Positions 53,424 through 62,864 of a stretch of 64,000 nt of DNA are shown here, in pieces; the first letter of the stretch is position 1; each line of letters begins with the position of its first letter. Source of the DNA: Colwellia sp. GTDB lineage: Bacteria; Pseudomonadota; Gammaproteobacteria; Enterobacterales; Alteromonadaceae. The stretch covers positions 1 through 64,000 of the forward strand of contig NZ_JABSPA010000006.1 in NCBI RefSeq assembly GCF_013214175.1, given 5' to 3'. The notes beneath the pieces are model-generated. The model had not been told where the DNA came from, did no database searches, and saw only the letters and a list, made by a program, of their open reading frames with translations. A program made the translations under genes and the position numbers.

Positions 53424-55745
53424 TTATGGGCTACCATCAGTAATAACCCAACCTTTGCCTTCTAATGTAGCTTTAGCTGCATCAGAGTCTAATGAAGGTA
53501 GACTATCGCCAGCACCAAAAGTGACATTAGGTTGCACAACTCGCTGACTCCAGCCATTGAGTAAAGCATCATAATTATCGGTAGAGAGGGCTATATTCTT
53601 AAACATCTCACTCATGTTTGTAACAGAACTAACATCCCACTGACTTAAGTCTTGGTTAAACGCGGTAGCACCCATAAACATCTCACTCATGCCCTTAACT
53701 GAACTAACATCCCAACCACTGATATCTTGGTTAAAGCTACTTGCTCGATCAAACATACTTACCATATTGGTTACTGAGTTAACAACCCAACCACTGATAT
53801 CTTGATTAAAGGCTGATGCCTCCCCAAAGGTACTTGACATTTCGGTTACTGAACTAACATCCCAACCACCAATATCATTATTAAAGACTGAGGCACCGTA
53901 AAACATACCTTCGATACTAGTTACTGAGCTAATAACCCACCCGCCTATATCCTGGTTAAATGCAAAGGCATAAGAGAACATCTCTACCATATCGGTTACA
54001 GAGCTAACATCCCAACCGACGACATCTCCATTAAATACCGTTGCCTCTCTAAACATATTCCCCATATATAACGCTGAACTAACATCCCACTCACCAATAC
54101 CTTGATTAAAGGCATATGCTTGATTGAACATATCACCAAAGCTTTCGACAGAGCTAACATCCCAACGACTTATATCTTGATTAAAGGCAAAAGCTCCCCA
54201 AAACATCCCTTCCATTACGATCACATTACTAACATCCCAATCACTTATATCAGCGTTAAAAAGATAAGCGTCGCTAAACATCTCCATCAGGTCAGTAACA
54301 TTCCTTAAATCTGGAGTATCGGTAGCATCACTAGTCATATTCTCACATTGATAGAATGCTTGTTTCATTGATTGCCATGCAATATCTCCCCATTGATTAA
54401 TATTGAGCAATTTCTCAGCATCAGCGTTTGTATCAATAGCAGGAAAAGTACCACTGATGGTGACTGTATAAGTATCGTCTAGCAAATAATTATGCGTTAG
54501 ATCGGTTGCTTGGTTATATAATATTGTGCCGTCACCCCAATCGATAGTGTAATCATAGGTGTAGTTATTATTAATTCGTATTGTTATGTCATCATTCGGA
54601 CCATTCGTTTTCCATGTGGTGATAAAAGGTCTAGGTGCAACTACATTGATAGTTCGATTCAAAGTGGTAGTGTTACCCGATAAATCGGTAGCTGTGTACG
54701 TTAAAACGTAAGAGTCTATTACAGTGTTGATTACTTCACCTGCTGGAGCCTCAACAGTGATGTCACCATCAGCGTTATCTCGTGCAGTGGCACCCAATTC
54801 TTTATAGTCACGTCCCTGGCCTAAAATAATTGTATCACTACCATTTAAGGTAATAACAGGGCCAATAGTATCAACAACAGTGACGATTCGCTCTACTGGT
54901 ATCGCTTCATTACCTGCAGCATCCCTTGCCGTGTAGGTAATACCATAGCTACCAATTTTATTGATAAGAATAGTGTCAGTGGTAGTAGTTTCAACATTGC
55001 TATCGATATTATCAGTGGCCGTTGCGCCAGCGTCTTTATAAGCAATACCATATTCATGGTTAATTTTTGCTTCACCATTTAAAGTGATTACTGGCGCGGT
55101 CAAATCGACAACATTTACCGTACGCATAACAGCAGTCGCTTCATTACCTGCTTCATCTTTGGCAGTGTAGGTAACAGTGTAACTGCCGATAGCATCAGCT
55201 TTGACATCATCTGAGGTAATGACGTTGATAGCTTCATCAACATTATCGCTTGCATTAGCGCTGGCATCGACATAAGGCGTGCCGACTGGGTGAATAACTT
55301 CACTACTACCACCAAGGGTAATAACAGGAGCTATATCATCAATGACATTTACTATTCTGGTTGAAGTACTTGTATTGCCTGCGGCATCTGTAGCGGTGTA
55401 AATAAGGGTATAGCTATTCACAATCGAGCTATCAACACTGCCTGTCATGGTAACGTCTACATTGCCATCAGTTGCATCATTTGCCGTAGCCCCCTCATCA
55501 TCATAAGAGGTGTCGATACTGTGAGTAAGAGGTGTATTACCTATTAAGGTAATAACTGGCGCTGTAGTATCTTTGGGTGGAGGAGTAGGAGTAGGCTCAG
55601 TAGAGTCGCTGCCTCCACATGCGGTTAAGGTAGTTAAAGATAAAAATAATATCGCATTAATTTTGGCTGAAAGTGTCGGTGATTTTCGCAGAGAAAAGAG
55701 CGATGAAAAACATGAAATTACGGGGGGCACGAAAGGTACTAACAT
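53424..55745 (-). CDS. BspA-like surface lipoprotein with DUF5011 repeats (copy 2, longer)
   Basis: 773 aa from the ATG at 55745, which has AAGGA 8 nt upstream; a TTG at 55790 is in frame but poorly placed. The signal sequence ends in LTAC, as in copy 1, and the next 140 residues are nearly identical to it. Four DUF5011/HYR domains, a PKD-like part with DWGDGT, then about ten DUF285 repeats (MFxxAxxFNQDISGWDVSSV) against three or so in copy 1. The extra repeats show array growth. It is probably surface-displayed; the ligand is unknown. Confidence 0.87.
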   Translation of the reverse strand: MLVPFVPPVISCFSSLFSLRKSPTLSAKINAILFLSLTTLTACGGSDSTEPTPTPPPKDTTAPVITLIGNTPLTHSIDTSYDDEGATANDATDGNVDVTMTGSVDSSIVNSYTLIYTATDAAGNTSTSTRIVNVIDDIAPVITLGGSSEVIHPVGTPYVDASANASDNVDEAINVITSDDVKADAIGSYTVTYTAKDEAGNEATAVMRTVNVVDLTAPVITLNGEAKINHEYGIAYKDAGATATDNIDSNVETTTTDTILINKIGSYGITYTARDAAGNEAIPVERIVTVVDTIGPVITLNGSDTIILGQGRDYKELGATARDNADGDITVEAPAGEVINTVIDSYVLTYTATDLSGNTTTLNRTINVVAPRPFITTWKTNGPNDDITIRINNNYTYDYTIDWGDGTILYNQATDLTHNYLLDDTYTVTISGTFPAIDTNADAEKLLNINQWGDIAWQSMKQAFYQCENMTSDATDTPDLRNVTDLMEMFSDAYLFNADISDWDVSNVIVMEGMFWGAFAFNQDISRWDVSSVESFGDMFNQAYAFNQGIGEWDVSSALYMGNMFREATVFNGDVVGWDVSSVTDMVEMFSYAFAFNQDIGGWVISSVTSIEGMFYGASVFNNDIGGWDVSSVTEMSSTFGEASAFNQDISGWVVNSVTNMVSMFDRASSFNQDISGWDVSSVKGMSEMFMGATAFNQDLSQWDVSSVTNMSEMFKNIALSTDNYDALLNGWSQRVVQPNVTFGAGDSLPSLDSDAAKATLEGKGWVITDGSP

Positions 55746-55955
55746 AAAACATCCTTGTGGTATTCTTGTGGTATAAATATCAAAGGTCAATCTTTGATTA
55801 CTTCAACGGGGAAAGTAACATAGCCAGAGAATTATTAACAGAGTAAAAAGAAAGCTCTTTGAAGTAGTAAGCTATTCATTAACTGGTAATAAATCCCCCA
55901 AGTAGCAACTTTGAAAGGCCTCACTATTAAAGTTGCAGCTCTTAAAGCACTTCCC

Positions 55956-57539
55956 TTAAACGACCGACTTCACCACTTTAATATTTAAACGCTTAGCAAT
56001 ACGATTCAAGTTAGCCCTATCCGTTGATAGTCGTCGTGCCGCTGCCGCCCAATTACCCTGCTCTTCTTTGAGAACGCGACTAATCAATTGCTTTTGAAAA
56101 TTTTCAGTCTCAGCCTTTAGGGGTAAAATAGCACGCTCATCTGTTGTCGTTGAAAAAGCATTTTCAGCAATAAGTTCTATTGGTTGCTCTACTCCTACCG
56201 CTTGCAGTGAGCCACAATCTTCTGGCTCGATAGCGATTATCGCCTTACCACGCTGACGGGCACGCGCCTTTAGCGTCGCTCGGCTGACCACGTGCTCTAA
56301 TTCACGCACGTTACCTGGCCAATCATATTGTGTTAAGTGGACAATCGCTTGTTCAGTAATTTTTAACTGAGAAATACCAAGCTTACGCCTTGTTTGTTCA
56401 ACAAAATATCCCGCTAACAATTGCACATCACCAACCCTTTCATAAAGCCTTGGCACTCTAATGGGATAGACGCTTAATCTATGGTACAAGTCGGCACGAA
56501 AACGCCCTTCGCCCACTTCTTCTTTTAAGTCTCGGTTGGTAGCAGCGACAATACGAACATTCACTTCTTCAACATTATCTTGACCGACAGGTTGAATTTC
56601 ATTGCTTTGTATCGCTCTTAATATCTTACTTTGCGCAGCTAAAGGTAACTCCCCTATTTCATCTAAAAACAAGGTGCCGCCATCGGCGAGTGCAAACTTA
56701 CCAGCACGGTTTTTATCCGCGCCAGTAAAAGCACCTTTTACATGACCAAATAATTCACTCTCAATTAGATTTTCGGGTAAGGCAGCGCAATTGACATAAA
56801 CCATAGGGCCATGTTGGCGTAGTGATTTTTGATGTAAGGTACGGGCAACCAACTCTTTTCCAACACCGGTTTCACCATAGATTAAGATATTAAAATCAGA
56901 TGATGCAACTATATCTAACTCTTGTTTAAGTTGTGACATGATAGGGCTATCACCGATAAGTTCTCCACCATCACGCTTCCATGCTTCTTCTGTTAACTCC
57001 GCGACCACCAGCTGAGAGTGATCAGCCCTACTTTCAAGTTGCTCTAACAAGAACGCGGTATTCAGGGTTGCTGCCGCCATGGCTGATATGACCTCAAGGG
57101 TGCGTACTTCAATATCTTCAAAGTCATGAGGCGTTAAGCTATCGATGGTTAATAAGCCTAAAAGCTTATCATCATAATACAGTGGTAAACCCATGCATGA
57201 ATGCACAGGTAAATCACCCGCTCTATCGATTAACAAACCATCATAGGGATCAGGTAATGGCGAGTCCGCGGCAAATCGAATCGGCGCTTTAGACTGACAA
57301 AGCTCAGCAAACCTAGGGTGCTCTTCAATATAAAAACGTCGTCCTAAAGTATCTCTACTTAAACCCTGCAAGGCGATGGGCTTAAGTATATCGCCATGGT
57401 AGGAGAGTAATGCCACCGCATCGCAAGCAATGGTTTTCTTAACTGTATCTAATAAGCGGTCAAATCTATCTTTACTATTTAAGCTAGTAGCTAGATCAAG
57501 CGCTAGCTCAATAACTGCCGATGATGATATTTTTTTCAT
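55956..57539 (-). CDS. norR: NorR, nitric-oxide-responsive sigma-54 activator
   Basis: 527 aa. An N-terminal GAF domain (about 20-170) with the NorR-type NO-sensing non-haem iron site; a sigma-54 AAA+ domain at about 190-425 with GETGVGKELVAR Walker A, GAFTGADKNRAG (the GAFTGA loop that contacts sigma-54) and LFLDEIGELP; and a C-terminal Fis-type HTH (NWAAAARRLSTDRANLNRIA). It is divergent from the nnrS/hmp genes, with matching operator and sigma-54 promoter between them. Confidence 0.94.
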   Translation of the reverse strand: MKKISSSAVIELALDLATSLNSKDRFDRLLDTVKKTIACDAVALLSYHGDILKPIALQGLSRDTLGRRFYIEEHPRFAELCQSKAPIRFAADSPLPDPYDGLLIDRAGDLPVHSCMGLPLYYDDKLLGLLTIDSLTPHDFEDIEVRTLEVISAMAAATLNTAFLLEQLESRADHSQLVVAELTEEAWKRDGGELIGDSPIMSQLKQELDIVASSDFNILIYGETGVGKELVARTLHQKSLRQHGPMVYVNCAALPENLIESELFGHVKGAFTGADKNRAGKFALADGGTLFLDEIGELPLAAQSKILRAIQSNEIQPVGQDNVEEVNVRIVAATNRDLKEEVGEGRFRADLYHRLSVYPIRVPRLYERVGDVQLLAGYFVEQTRRKLGISQLKITEQAIVHLTQYDWPGNVRELEHVVSRATLKARARQRGKAIIAIEPEDCGSLQAVGVEQPIELIAENAFSTTTDERAILPLKAETENFQKQLISRVLKEEQGNWAAAARRLSTDRANLNRIAKRLNIKVVKSVV

Positions 57540-57669
57540 TTCGTTCCTAAAATAGTTTCCTGAAATAACTTTTCTTAAATAGCAGTGCTAATACCTAGAG
57601 CCAAGGAGCGCAGAGCTAAGTAACACAGAGCCAAATCATACTCTGGACAAGACAAAATAACACGAAAGA

Positions 57670-57705
57670 GTCTTATTGACTACGGAATAGATGAGTCATT
57701 TAGAC
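57670..57705 (+). promoter_or_regulatory. Two NorR-type binding sites
   Basis: GTCTTATTGAC (57670-57680) and GTCATTTAGAC (57695-57705) each match the NorR enhancer core GT-N7-AC, and each has one mismatch to GTCA-N3-TGAC. They are 25 bp apart and 54-89 bp upstream of the sigma-54 promoter. A third, poorer match may lie near 57643. Confidence 0.7.
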
Positions 57706-57758
57706 TACACCTACAAACACAAAAAACATAACCAGCTGAATTTAATCAATAAAAACAG

Positions 57759-57775
57759 TTGGCATCTACTTTGCA
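57759..57775 (+). promoter_or_regulatory. Sigma-54 promoter for the NO-detoxification genes
   Basis: TTGGCATCTACTTTGCA has the -24 GG and -12 GC elements at the correct spacing, with one mismatch to TGGCAC-N5-TTGC. The start of transcription should be near 57785, 30 bp before the first gene. It pairs with the NorR sites upstream. Confidence 0.8.
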
Positions 57776-57815
57776 ATATAGAAAGTAAATAAACAAAACT
57801 CGAATTGAGCCCAGC

Positions 57816-58088
57816 ATGTATTCGCAATTTATCATCGCTCGTCAACTACCCAATATAGAAAACGCATTAGGCTTGCAAAAATGCTTAGTGATTGGCAATT
57901 ACCTAATGTTGACGTCTTTTTTAGTGGTGACCAGCTGCATATTTATCACCTTCGGCTATGACCAACACTTTGCCATGTCTGCGCAAATATCGGCCCATAT
58001 AGCCACCATAGTTTTTGCTGGTTTACTTAAAATTGGTTATGTACTGCGCTGTGTTGCTTTACATGGCTTTGGCAAAAGGAACTTTTAA
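57816..58088 (+). CDS. Small membrane protein upstream of nnrS, 90 aa
   Basis: Two predicted transmembrane helices (about 28-47 and 57-80), ending with a short basic tail. It is the first gene after the sigma-54 promoter, and nnrS starts 1 bp after its stop, so it belongs to the NO-response operon. I do not recognise the family. Confidence 0.72.
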   Translation: MYSQFIIARQLPNIENALGLQKCLVIGNYLMLTSFLVVTSCIFITFGYDQHFAMSAQISAHIATIVFAGLLKIGYVLRCVALHGFGKRNF

Positions 58089-58089
58089 C

Positions 58090-59406
58090 ATGCTACAAAT
58101 TCAAGACCCTGAAATCACTCAATTAAGCCATACCGCTCACGGAAGTGGCCTGCAAGGATATGCTCAACAAGGCCATGACAACCAAAACATTATTGTGCTC
58201 AATTATATAGACCAACATCCAGTATTTGACTTACCGTTTAGAAGCTACTTTTTGCTGGCTGTTGTTAGCTCACTATTCGCGTTAGGTATTTGGGCAGCGT
58301 ACTTTAATGGTTATTTCACTTTTAGCGGTAATGGTATTTCACCGTTAACTTGGCATATACATGAAATGATTTTTGGCTTTGGCGCCACAGTAGCCGTTGG
58401 TTTTATTCTCACTGCCGCGCAAACTTGGACAGGTCAGCCAAGTATAAAAGGCTTGCCAGTACTCGGCTTCATTGTACTTTGGCTATTAATTAGGGTGGAG
58501 TTATTTATTAACTTACCTAGCACAATCATTATGGCTATCGTCTTGCAAAGCTTTTGGTGGCTTGGCTCGATAATCGTATTTACTCGTTTAGTACTAAAAA
58601 GTAGCAATCGCCGAAATTACCTTTTTATTCCATTATTATCGGTTTTGATGTTGCTTAACATTGCGTTGTTGCTGCTCGATTTCAACGGATACTATGAGTT
58701 GGCTCGTCATATTGCTCGCACCTGTGTATTAATGTTTTGCTTGTTGATGGGCATTTTAGGCGGCCGAGTAATTCCATTTTTTACTGTCTCCGGCGCTAAG
58801 CTAGAGCCGATAACAGTACCTAGTTGGCTGACACCTTTATTAACAATCACTTCAATTTCAGGTGTACTGGTGTTTTTTAGCTCTGCCTTTATTGATTTAC
58901 CCTTTAGCCCCGCGGCATTGATGATAACTGCTGGCCTGCTACACCTTATTAGACAGTGTTATTGGCGTAGCTTTGCCACCAAAAATATCGCTTTATTATG
59001 GTCTTTACACCTTGCATATTTCTCCCTTGGCTTAGGGTTAATTTTATTAGGCATGAGTTACTTAACAAACCAGACCATTGAATACCTCAACATAGCAATT
59101 ACCTTCGCTGATGCACTGCATTTGATCACTATCGCTGCAATGGGCTTAATGATCTTTGCCATGATGAGCAGAGTATCTCTGGGCCACACCGGCAGAGCCT
59201 TAACACCAAGTAAACTGGTGTCATGGATATTCTTTCTTATTATTTTTTCTGCGCTGACACGAGCAATTTTGCCAAGCTTAGTTCAGCAACCACTTGTTAG
59301 TTGGAATGTTAGTGCCATAGCCTGGCTAATCGCAGGGGCATTATTTTTAAAAGTTTACTTGCCAATTTTAACCACTAAAAAAATAGTTAAATCTTTTCGT
59401 CATTAA
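58090..59406 (+). CDS. nnrS: NnrS, haem/copper membrane protein of the NO response
   Basis: 438 aa from the ATG at 58090 (AGGAAC upstream), not the earlier in-frame ATG within the preceding gene. About 12 transmembrane helices and the NnrS motifs WHIHEMIFGFGATVAVGFILTAAQ near 95 (split here as WHIHEMIFGFG and VGFILTAAQTWTG), GGRVIPFFT and a late His-containing helix. NnrS lowers nitrosative damage to metabolic iron proteins. It is under NorR control here. Confidence 0.92.
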   Translation: MLQIQDPEITQLSHTAHGSGLQGYAQQGHDNQNIIVLNYIDQHPVFDLPFRSYFLLAVVSSLFALGIWAAYFNGYFTFSGNGISPLTWHIHEMIFGFGATVAVGFILTAAQTWTGQPSIKGLPVLGFIVLWLLIRVELFINLPSTIIMAIVLQSFWWLGSIIVFTRLVLKSSNRRNYLFIPLLSVLMLLNIALLLLDFNGYYELARHIARTCVLMFCLLMGILGGRVIPFFTVSGAKLEPITVPSWLTPLLTITSISGVLVFFSSAFIDLPFSPAALMITAGLLHLIRQCYWRSFATKNIALLWSLHLAYFSLGLGLILLGMSYLTNQTIEYLNIAITFADALHLITIAAMGLMIFAMMSRVSLGHTGRALTPSKLVSWIFFLIIFSALTRAILPSLVQQPLVSWNVSAIAWLIAGALFLKVYLPILTTKKIVKSFRH

Positions 59407-59512
59407 ATAAGCCAACAGCAATATATATAGATCATTAAAAATTAATTCAAAAGATCCTAAGGTGATTTTACCTTGGGCATATTCATCATTTCAGTTTACC
59501 TTAGGAGTAATC

Positions 59513-60724
59513 ATGTTAACTGATAAGCACATCGATATAATAAAAAGTACCATTCCCCTTTTAGAGAACGCTGGTCCCGCATTAACAGATCATTTTTATC
59601 AACGACTGTTCACCCATAACCCTGAGTTGAAAGACATTTTTAATATGGCCAATCAGCACTCCGGTAGACAGCAAGTTGCTTTGTTTGAAGCTATAGCAGC
59701 CTATGCTAAAAATATTGAAAATTTAGCTGTGTTAACCACAGCGGTAGAACGTATCGCGCAAAAGCATACTAGCTTTAATATTAAAGCGCCGCACTATGCT
59801 GTAGTTGGTCACCACCTTATTGAAACGTTGCGAGAATTAGCCAGTGATGCATTCACCGTAGATGTTGAAGAAGCGTGGACAGCAGCCTATCAATTTTTAG
59901 CGCAAATATTTATTGATAGAGAAGCTGAACTTTACCAAGAGCGCGCCGATACTTTGGGCGGTTGGCGCGATGCTAGAGCATTTACAGTGGTAGATAAAAT
60001 AGTTGAGTCTGAACTGGTTACCAGCTTTATTTTTATGCCTGTTGATGACAAACCGGTAATAGCATATCAGCCTGGCCAGTATCTAGGTATTGAAGTGTGC
60101 GACCCAAATAGGGAGTTTAAAGAAATACGCCAATACTCTTTATCTGATAAAGCGAATAATGAAACTTATCGAATTTCAGTAAAACGTGAACTAGCAGAAG
60201 TTGCTGGCGGTACTGCTAAAGAATTAGCTCCTAAAGGCATAGTGTCTAATTATTTACATGATGAGCTACATATTGGTGATGAGATTGATTTGTATGCACC
60301 CGCAGGAGACTTTTTCTTTACTGATCGCCAAGCGCCGGTAGTATTGTTATCCGCAGGAGTAGGTATAACGCCAATGCAAGCCATGTTAGAAACTTTAGCA
60401 CAACAAGGTTACAACCATTCAGTGCATTATTTACATGCCTGTGAAAATAGTGAACAGCATTCATTTGCAGCCAGAACCTCCGAGCTTATTGAGGAAAACA
60501 ATTGGCAGCAAAGCATTTGGTATCGTAATGAAGTCGTTGAACAAAGCCATATTCACCACGGCATGATGGATTTCTCGCAGCTAGAGCTACCTGTTGAGCA
60601 AGGTGATTTTTACCTTTGTGGCCCAATAGCTTTCATGCAATTTGCTAAGCAGAAATTACTAAATCTAGGGGTAGTGGCGACAAACATTCATTATGAAGTG
60701 TTTGGTCCACATGCTGAACTCTAG
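59513..60724 (+). CDS. hmp: Hmp, flavohaemoglobin nitric oxide dioxygenase
   Basis: 403 aa from the ATG at 59513 with TTAGGAG 6 nt upstream. Globin domain 1-140 with proximal His in HYAVVGHHLIETL; FAD domain with RQYSLS; NAD domain with SAGVGITPMQAML and FYLCGPIAFM, ending VFGPHAEL. It oxidises NO to nitrate using O2 and NAD(P)H. It is the last gene of the NorR-controlled set; the 106-bp gap after nnrS may hold an extra promoter. Confidence 0.96.
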   Translation: MLTDKHIDIIKSTIPLLENAGPALTDHFYQRLFTHNPELKDIFNMANQHSGRQQVALFEAIAAYAKNIENLAVLTTAVERIAQKHTSFNIKAPHYAVVGHHLIETLRELASDAFTVDVEEAWTAAYQFLAQIFIDREAELYQERADTLGGWRDARAFTVVDKIVESELVTSFIFMPVDDKPVIAYQPGQYLGIEVCDPNREFKEIRQYSLSDKANNETYRISVKRELAEVAGGTAKELAPKGIVSNYLHDELHIGDEIDLYAPAGDFFFTDRQAPVVLLSAGVGITPMQAMLETLAQQGYNHSVHYLHACENSEQHSFAARTSELIEENNWQQSIWYRNEVVEQSHIHHGMMDFSQLELPVEQGDFYLCGPIAFMQFAKQKLLNLGVVATNIHYEVFGPHAEL

Positions 60725-60753
60725 CTAAAACTAGTTGCTTAAAACACCAAGGG

Positions 60754-60811
60754 AAAACAGTGCTTAGTTAAACTTAATTTAGCTTAGCTAAACTTAGTTA
60801 GTGCTGTTTTT
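60754..60811 (+). terminator. Probable terminator after hmp
   Basis: AAAACAG (60754) pairs with CTGTTTT (60804) around an internally paired TTAGTTAAAC / GCTAAACTTAG segment, with a T run. The stem is imperfect. Confidence 0.5.
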
Positions 60812-61064
60812 ATATAATCTTTTCTCTATAGAAAATACCATATATAGAAAAACTGCAAAGCACACCTAATTGAATTTACTTTTTCAGGACATTATCTATC
60901 GATATATTAGTCTCTACTGCAGTGGCTCTTTCAATTGCCTTAGCAAATAGCTGACCCTTACTAAATGATTACAGTAAGGCAAATTCACTCGCCGCTATAG
61001 TCATCATTTCAGTTTTTAGACCCTGCCTATAAAGCAGAATAAAAGTATTACTAGCGCCATCTAT

Positions 61065-61106
61065 GTCTAACCCAAGACCTAATTCAAGGTCTAACTCAAG
61101 GTCTTA
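61065..61106. repeat. Three 12-bp tandem units
   Basis: GTCTAACCCAAG, ACCTAATTCAAG and GTCTAACTCAAG in tandem, ending at the stop of the HvfC fragment. The rest of 60812-61064 is AT-rich with no gene. Confidence 0.75.
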
Positions 61107-61379
61107 CGGCCCATTGTCTTTGTTCATCTGCCAAAGTTCATCAATAGGATGGGTCGATTTGATTAAAGCTACTGCAGGAGCAAGTGAGAACTTAAATTTC
61201 AAGGCGTCTGCTGGGGCAACTTTTTCCAGCTTAGTCCAATCAAATCCACCACTGTCCTGTACTAATGAGCTTTGATGAAAAAGCCACTCAAGTTGGGCAA
61301 CATCTTTTAGGTAAGTTAAGTATTTAGCTTGCTGTAAGTCGGCTAAATATTGTGGAAAGTTTTCGCCGTAATCATCCAT
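61104..61379 (-). pseudogene. Internal fragment of an HvfC/DUF2063-family gene
   Basis: About 91 codons resembling the middle of HvfC/BufC peptide-modification chaperones: YGENFPQYLAD, YLKDVAQLEWLFHQ, LAPAVALIKSTHPIDELW. The frame extends a few codons upstream of the ATG (FNHWPTTGN) and then hits a stop; the first domain and the C-terminus are both missing. The usual partners (DUF692 HvfB, precursor peptide) are absent. It is a decayed remnant. Confidence 0.72.
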
Positions 61380-61589
61380 GTTCCCGGTTGTTGGCCAATG
61401 GTTAAAAATATATTATCGACTTACTTGCGCAAAGGAATCTTTGCCCACTAACTTTCAACCACTGGGTAGCTGAAGCTTAACGAACTAGTAATGGCTTGCT
61501 AAGCTGAATGAGACTGCTATATACAGAGGTGATTTTTAGGCTATTCTTTTAATGATTAAGTTAATTTAGGTGAATAATAGGAGATTAAT

Positions 61590-62120
61590 ATGAGTTTAAA
61601 TACTGTGCCCGCAGGTAGACATTTGCCTGATGATATTAATGTCATTATTGAAATACCCGCAAATGCCTTACCGATAAAATATGAAGTCGACAAGGATACT
61701 GGCGTCTTATTTGTCGACCGTTTTATGTCAGCACCCATGTATAATCCCTGTAACTATGGTTATATAAATCATACCCTTTCCCTCGATGGCGATCCTCTTG
61801 ATGTTTTGGTACCAACGCCCTTCCCTTTACAGCCAGGTTGTGTGATTCGCTGCCGGCCAGTCGCGGTATTAAAAATGACCGATGAATCGGGGCAAGATGC
61901 CAAAATAATAGCCGTACCCCATAAAAGCTTGAGTGGGGAGTATGAAGATATCGTTGATGTCGACGACTTACCTAAACTATTAACGGCACAAATCACCTTA
62001 TTTTTCGAACGCTATAAAGAACTTGAAGAAAATAAGTGGGTAACAATAGAAGGGTGGCAAGGCATTGAACAAGCCCGTAAGGAAATACTCACTAGTTATG
62101 ACAGAGCATTAGCTAAATAA
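61590..62120 (+). CDS. ppa: Inorganic pyrophosphatase
   Basis: 176 aa, the family length. The PPase signature is present: [17 protein letters not shown], then DGDPLDVLV with the three metal-binding Asp, KIIAVP and an FFERYKELE helix. It hydrolyses pyrophosphate in the cytoplasm and pulls biosynthetic reactions forward. AGGAG lies upstream. It stands alone. Confidence 0.97.
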   Translation: MSLNTVPAGRHLPDDINVIIEIPANALPIKYEVDKDTGVLFVDRFMSAPMYNPCNYGYINHTLSLDGDPLDVLVPTPFPLQPGCVIRCRPVAVLKMTDESGQDAKIIAVPHKSLSGEYEDIVDVDDLPKLLTAQITLFFERYKELEENKWVTIEGWQGIEQARKEILTSYDRALAK

Positions 62121-62247
62121 AGCGCTAAAAAATAGCTAAAAAATAGCTACAGCATAAATAAAATTTAGCCATAGCTAGCCATGGAGGTAACTACCTGCAA
62201 AATTTATCAACTCGCTAGTGACCTAATGTAACTGTGGCTTAAAGCAC

Positions 62248-62460
62248 TTAGTGGCTTAAAGCGATAATTGCGCCCTCTAAAATATCCCTATCAAAAGTGT
62301 AGTTTTTTTGGTGGAATAAAATTTCAACTTGATTGTTTTTTAATACATCCGTTATATCAAACTCATCACCAAAAGCTATTTTCACATTGTCATCACGCAA
62401 ATGGATATTGGTCTTAGACAAGTAATGTCCAATTGCTATTTTATTTCGGTCATATTTCAT
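62248..62460 (-). CDS. Small hypothetical protein, 70 aa
   Basis: Start set at the ATG at 62460 because GGGGG lies 5 nt upstream; a start 14 codons earlier is possible. The sequence alternates charged and hydrophobic residues (KIAIGHYLSKTNIHL, VEILFHQKNYTFDRDIL) and looks like a small beta-alpha fold without signal or membrane segment. Not recognised. Confidence 0.5.
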   Translation of the reverse strand: MKYDRNKIAIGHYLSKTNIHLRDDNVKIAFGDEFDITDVLKNNQVEILFHQKNYTFDRDILEGAIIALSH

Positions 62461-62565
62461 ATCGCCCCCATTTAATAATAGTCGCTTAAGTGAAAAAACC
62501 ACTAACGAAATTGCACATTTTCAGAAAAATCAAGGTAGGAAAAAAAGCCCTAAATACACTAAGCT

Positions 62566-62831
62566 TATACCCAAGCCACCTCAATATGCAGGATTCAGCT
62601 AGAATTAGAAACGTATTTAGGCAAGGCATTGATTGAAGAGAATGGTTATTCCCTGGTCGAAATCAATAACGATGGATAAAGCGTTTCTAAACCAGCCATT
62701 CTGGGGCGTCTGAGCAAATCATGTTCATCGTTGCGTAGTTCATTAAGGGAATAACCATTAATGAAATACACGCCTTGATCATGAATCGCTCAGGCGTCCT
62801 GAAACAAACATATTGAAGTCGCTTGGGTATA
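62566..62831. mobile_element. MITE-like element, 266 bp, no coding capacity
   Basis: Terminal inverted repeats of about 23 bp: TATACCCAAGC at the left end and GCTTGGGTATA at the right, each continuing inward with a CAATATG match. A second inverted pair lies inside (GAATGGTTATTCCCT near 62640 and AGGGAATAACCATT near 62746), so the whole can fold on itself. I recall similar TATACCCAAGC elements scattered in Alteromonadales and Vibrionales genomes. The right end almost touches the next small gene and may supply part of its promoter. Confidence 0.75.
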
Positions 62832-62864
62832 TATATGAAACGCTACACATTAAGGGCAATCATT

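Noticed and set aside
53600-54320. Regular repeats of about 75 bp, considered as a CRISPR array
   Set aside because: The repeats are imperfect, contiguous, in frame and translate to 25-residue DUF285 units; there are no unique spacers and no cas genes.
58015-58089. Earlier start for nnrS inside the 90-aa gene
   Set aside because: The ATG at 58090 has the AGGAAC site and starts directly after the upstream stop; the longer N-terminus would be an out-of-frame reading of the 90-aa gene.
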